From contig JAQCJS010000045.1 in NCBI GenBank assembly GCA_027592975.1, positions 1 to 7,419 on the forward strand: 7,419 bases of DNA. The letters run 5' to 3'. Under the pieces are notes generated by a model, which was given only the letters and a program-made list of their open reading frames with translations, made no database searches and was not told the DNA's origin. Both the position numbers and the translations under genes were made by a program. Source of the stretch: Chloroflexota bacterium (GTDB taxonomy: Bacteria; Chloroflexota; Dehalococcoidia; UBA2979). Positions 5,446 to 7,419 of the stretch are shown piece after piece (position 1 is the first letter of the stretch; every line of letters starts with the position of its first letter).

Positions 5446-5474
5446 ATCGTCGGGGGCGCGCCAGCCTCGGTCAA
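5446..5474 (-). promoter_or_regulatory. Promoter of the membrane protein / sigma / anti-sigma operon
   Basis: On the minus strand TTGACC (5474-5469) is followed by 17 nt and GACGAT (5451-5446), then 6 nt to the GTG start at 5439. Spacing and -10 style (GAnnAT) equal those of the fur-family promoter at 1685-1713. The -35 is strong (five of six) and the -10 weak (three of six). Transcription would begin at or near the start codon. Confidence 0.4.
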
Positions 5475-5549
5475 CGCGAGGCGATGCCCGGAAGCCGCGC
5501 GCGGATCGCGGTGGGCAGCACGGACGGGCTGTGTCAGGATGAGCGCACC

Positions 5550-6080
5550 ATGCCGCAATACGTCGTCGCGCAGTACGGGGACCGGCGCCGCTACCTGGTG
5601 AAGGCGCTGCGCGAGATCGGCCACCGCATCACCCGCCTCGCCTCCCGCATGGACGACGGCGACCTCGCGCGGGTCGCGCCGCACGAGGAGTGGAGCGTCA
5701 CCGAGATCATCGGCTACCTCCGCGACAGCGAGCGCGAGGACCTCGCCGCCCTCGAGGCGATGCTCCGCGTGGACGGGTCGAGGATCGGCAACCGCCGCGC
5801 GATCCGGCACGTGGACGACGGCGCCTACCGCGACGCGGATCCCGCGGACCTGCTCTGGGACTTCGCCACGCTGCGCGACGAGACGGTCTGGCTGCTGGAG
5901 AGCGCCGGCACGGCGTGGAACCACGTCGGCATCCACCCCTTCCGGGGCGAGGTGTCCGTGCTCCAGTACGTGCAGGAGATCAACGAGCGCGACCTGGACG
6001 CGATGTGGCGCATTCAGCGCGCCCACGACGCGCTGCTCCCCCCGGGCCGCGAGCAGGTGACGGGGCTCGCCGAGCCGTAG
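5550..6080 (+). CDS. DinB-superfamily protein with degenerate metal site
   Basis: Predicted 176-residue soluble four-helix-bundle protein of the DinB/YfiT-like superfamily. Members use three histidines to bind a metal and often act as thiol-dependent transferases or have unknown roles. Family landmarks are the N-terminal helix (YLVKALREIGHRITRLA), EEWSVTEIIGYLRDSERED (46-64), and the C-terminal HPFRGEVSVLQYVQEINERD (129-148), which matches the usual 'HP..G..T..Q.....HD..H' pattern. The usual ligand histidines appear replaced: Tyr57 in GYL, where HL is typical, and Arg147 and Ala151 in ERDLDAM, where EHDxxHL is typical. Catalysis of the standard kind is therefore doubtful. The ATG at 5550 matches the usual family start; AGGA lies 10 nt upstream, a weak ribosome binding site. 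Longer in-frame starts would add Arg-rich residues with no family match. It stands alone, divergent from the membrane-protein gene. Confidence 0.8.
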   Translation: MPQYVVAQYGDRRRYLVKALREIGHRITRLASRMDDGDLARVAPHEEWSVTEIIGYLRDSEREDLAALEAMLRVDGSRIGNRRAIRHVDDGAYRDADPADLLWDFATLRDETVWLLESAGTAWNHVGIHPFRGEVSVLQYVQEINERDLDAMWRIQRAHDALLPPGREQVTGLAEP

Positions 6081-6092
6081 CGAGCCCGACCG

Positions 6093-6165
6093 GAGAGCCT
6101 GGTTCCGGGGGCCTGTCCCCCCTCTCCTGCGTAGTGGGTGAGAGCCTGGGGTGAGGGGTTTCCCC
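6093..6165. repeat. REP-like palindromic intergenic repeat, possible bidirectional terminator
   Basis: The 99-bp gap between the convergent genes is packed with inverted repeats: GGGGG-CCTGT-CCCCC (6107-6121), CTCTC-N13-GAGAG (6122-6126 with 6140-6144), and GGGG-TTT-CCCC (6155-6165). A 10-bp direct repeat GAGAGCCTGG occurs at 6093-6102 and 6140-6149. The minus-strand sense (CCCCTCACCCC ... CACTACGCAGGAGAGG) resembles a dispersed intergenic repeat widespread in high-GC genomes, including Chloroflexota. It would form stem-loops in both transcripts and probably ends or stabilises them. Confidence 0.6.
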
Positions 6166-6179
6166 GTCCCGGCCTCGCG

Positions 6180-7419
6180 CTACCAGGTGGGCGCGGCGCT
6201 GGCCTGCTCGATCGCGTTGAGCAGGCCGTCCGGCTGGGTCACCGGCATCGAGCACACGGAGCCGACGCAGACGTACGCGACGCGTGTCCGGTCCAGCGGC
6301 AGGCCGAGCTGGCGCATCAGCAGATCGTCCTGCGGCAGCGAGAGGCGCTGCACGGTGCGCGCCGCCAGCGGCAAGCGCTGCGCTTCGAGGAACATCGGGT
6401 CCGCGACGCGGTCCGGCTCGCCGGCCGGCCACTCCGAGACGATCTTGAACTCCGGCTCGGCCGACAGCAGCCGGTCCACCACGCGCGCGAAGTCCGCGAT
6501 TGCCAGCCCGCGCGCCTCCAGGCCGTTCGCGAAGCCGCTCAAAGTCTCCAGCGCGACCTGCAGGTGGCGCTCGTCGTGCGTCAGGCGGCCCAGCCAGAGG
6601 AACGCCTCCGCAACCGCGACGTTCTCCGCGAGCGGCATCAGCGGCTCGGCGAGGAGCGCGGTGTCCTGGTGCCCGTCTGCGGTGTCCCAGAAGCCGCGGC
6701 CCGGCTCGCGCCAGTTGCGCTGCAGCGTCCGCGCCAGCGCGCGCGCCGCGTCCAGGTGCGCCTCCAGCCCGCTCACCTCGTACGCGTGGAGGAAGGCGAG
6801 CATGGCGTGCGCCTGGTCGCCCAGGAGGCCAAGGAACTGCGCCCCGTCGTCCCACGTGTGGTAGACGCCGGCCTCGCCGGCCCGCATGTGCGCGGCGAGG
6901 AAGTCCACGGCGCGCAGGCCGCGCTCGGTCCAGTCACGGCGGTTGAACGCCATTCCGCACGCCATGAGCCCGCGGGCCGCGATGGAGCAGGACGAGGCGA
7001 ACACGCGCTGATCCACCACCGGCGCCGGCACCATCGACCGCGCGAGACGATCCGGCAGCGCGGCGTAGTCCTCGTCCGCGTCCTGCGCGTTGACGATGCC
7101 GCCCAGGTAGTTCCCCAGCGTCGCGTTGAGGTAGGCGGCCGTGCGCTCCACCGGCTCGCGCAGCCGCTCCATCGCTTCCTCGTCCGAAATCGCAACCTCC
7201 GCGGCGGCGAGGAGGATCGCGCCCTGGTCGGCGGCGAGTTTCTCCACGTGCGGCCGCGACCAGTCCGGCTGCGTCGCGTAGCGGTAGAAGCCGCCGTCGA
7301 TCGTGTCGTAGAGCCCGCCCGCGACCATCCGATTGAGGATGAGCGCGGCGCGATCCAGCACCTCCGGTGTCCCACGACGGTGGTGGGCGTAGCGCCACAG
7401 GCGCAGCGCGTCCGCGTGG
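6180..7419 (-). CDS. YyaL/SPATA20-like thioredoxin-domain protein (DUF255 family), C-terminal part
   Basis: 412 residues lie in the window. The frame is open to the right edge, so the N-terminus, which in this family holds the thioredoxin-like DUF255 domain, is missing. The internal GTG at 7361 is not a credible start because family sequence continues upstream of it (ADALRLWRYAHHRRGTPE). The visible part is the alpha/alpha-barrel region related to glycoside-processing enzymes: GGLYDTIDGGFYRYATQPDW (34-53), PHVEKLAADQ (56-65), AQDADEDY (111-118), and the family C-terminus VAYVCVGSVCSMPV (380-393) with Cys384 and Cys389. The stretch between DADED and VDQRVF is short, as in a compact subgroup. 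A motif usually like 'YTDWNA' reads FASSCS here (140-145). The molecular function of the family is unsettled. Converges on the DinB-like gene. Confidence 0.88.
   Translation of the reverse strand, partial: HADALRLWRYAHHRRGTPEVLDRAALILNRMVAGGLYDTIDGGFYRYATQPDWSRPHVEKLAADQGAILLAAAEVAISDEEAMERLREPVERTAAYLNATLGNYLGGIVNAQDADEDYAALPDRLARSMVPAPVVDQRVFASSCSIAARGLMACGMAFNRRDWTERGLRAVDFLAAHMRAGEAGVYHTWDDGAQFLGLLGDQAHAMLAFLHAYEVSGLEAHLDAARALARTLQRNWREPGRGFWDTADGHQDTALLAEPLMPLAENVAVAEAFLWLGRLTHDERHLQVALETLSGFANGLEARGLAIADFARVVDRLLSAEPEFKIVSEWPAGEPDRVADPMFLEAQRLPLAARTVQRLSLPQDDLLMRQLGLPLDRTRVAYVCVGSVCSMPVTQPDGLLNAIEQASAAPTW

Noticed and set aside
5512..5540. Possible promoter of the DinB-like gene, TGGGCA-N17-CAGGAT
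   Set aside because: The -35 matches four of six and the -10 only three of six, with the -10 overlapping the weak AGGA ribosome binding site. Such pairs are expected by chance, and nothing else supports it.
1..7419. Mobile element, defence island, CRISPR array or biosynthetic cluster
   Set aside because: No transposase, integrase, nuclease, spaced direct-repeat array, tRNA-like boundary or biosynthetic enzyme was seen. The genes look like ordinary core or housekeeping functions with uniform base composition.

Overview
The window is G+C-rich, densely packed bacterial chromosome. The genes are ordinary, and I see no integrase, transposase, CRISPR array, tRNA, rRNA or toxin-antitoxin signature. 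The host looks like a member of the Chloroflexota (Thermomicrobia or Dehalococcoidia-like), with a high-GC actinobacterium as the alternative. Clues are the codon use, a SigK/RskA-type sigma/anti-sigma pair, the subtype of the YyaL-like protein, a 'CCCTCTCC...GGAGAGGG...GGTGAGGGG'-style intergenic repeat, and several promoters placed so that the mRNA would begin at the start codon. This is inference, not a taxonomic result.

Layout from left to right. (1) 1-1678, minus strand: a zinc-uptake locus. It has a Fur-family regulator (1259-1678, probably Zur), then a zinc-binding lipoprotein of the ZnuA/TroA family (185-1132) with its own promoter, then the start of a further gene running off the left edge (1-106), plausibly the ABC ATPase ZnuC. 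The fur and znuA promoters each contain a 16-bp inverted repeat of the same geometry, a candidate operator for the regulator. (2) 1743-2909, plus strand: an AI-2E/PerM-family membrane transporter, divergent from fur across 64 bp that hold overlapping promoters. (3) 2943-5439, minus strand: a likely operon of an eight-helix membrane protein of unknown function, an ECF sigma factor and its membrane-bound RskA-like anti-sigma factor. The last two overlap by four bases (TTGA) if the better-supported start is used. (4) 5550-6080, plus strand: a DinB-superfamily protein whose metal-binding histidines seem to be lost. (5) 6081-6179: a palindromic REP-like repeat between convergent genes. (6) 6180-7419, minus strand: the C-terminal part of a YyaL/SPATA20-like protein (DUF255 family) that enters from the right edge.

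How the parts work together. The Zur-like regulator, the zinc-binding protein and the putative ATPase would form a zinc-responsive import system. The sigma/anti-sigma pair would form an envelope-signal switch, and the upstream membrane protein is a natural candidate for a regulated or sensing partner. The most interesting signals are regulatory: the paired palindromes, the repeated leaderless-promoter geometry, and a palindrome ahead of the sigma gene. Among the proteins, ZnuA, the DinB-like protein and the YyaL-like protein each appear to lack a residue their family normally conserves. I found no convincing new multi-gene system.
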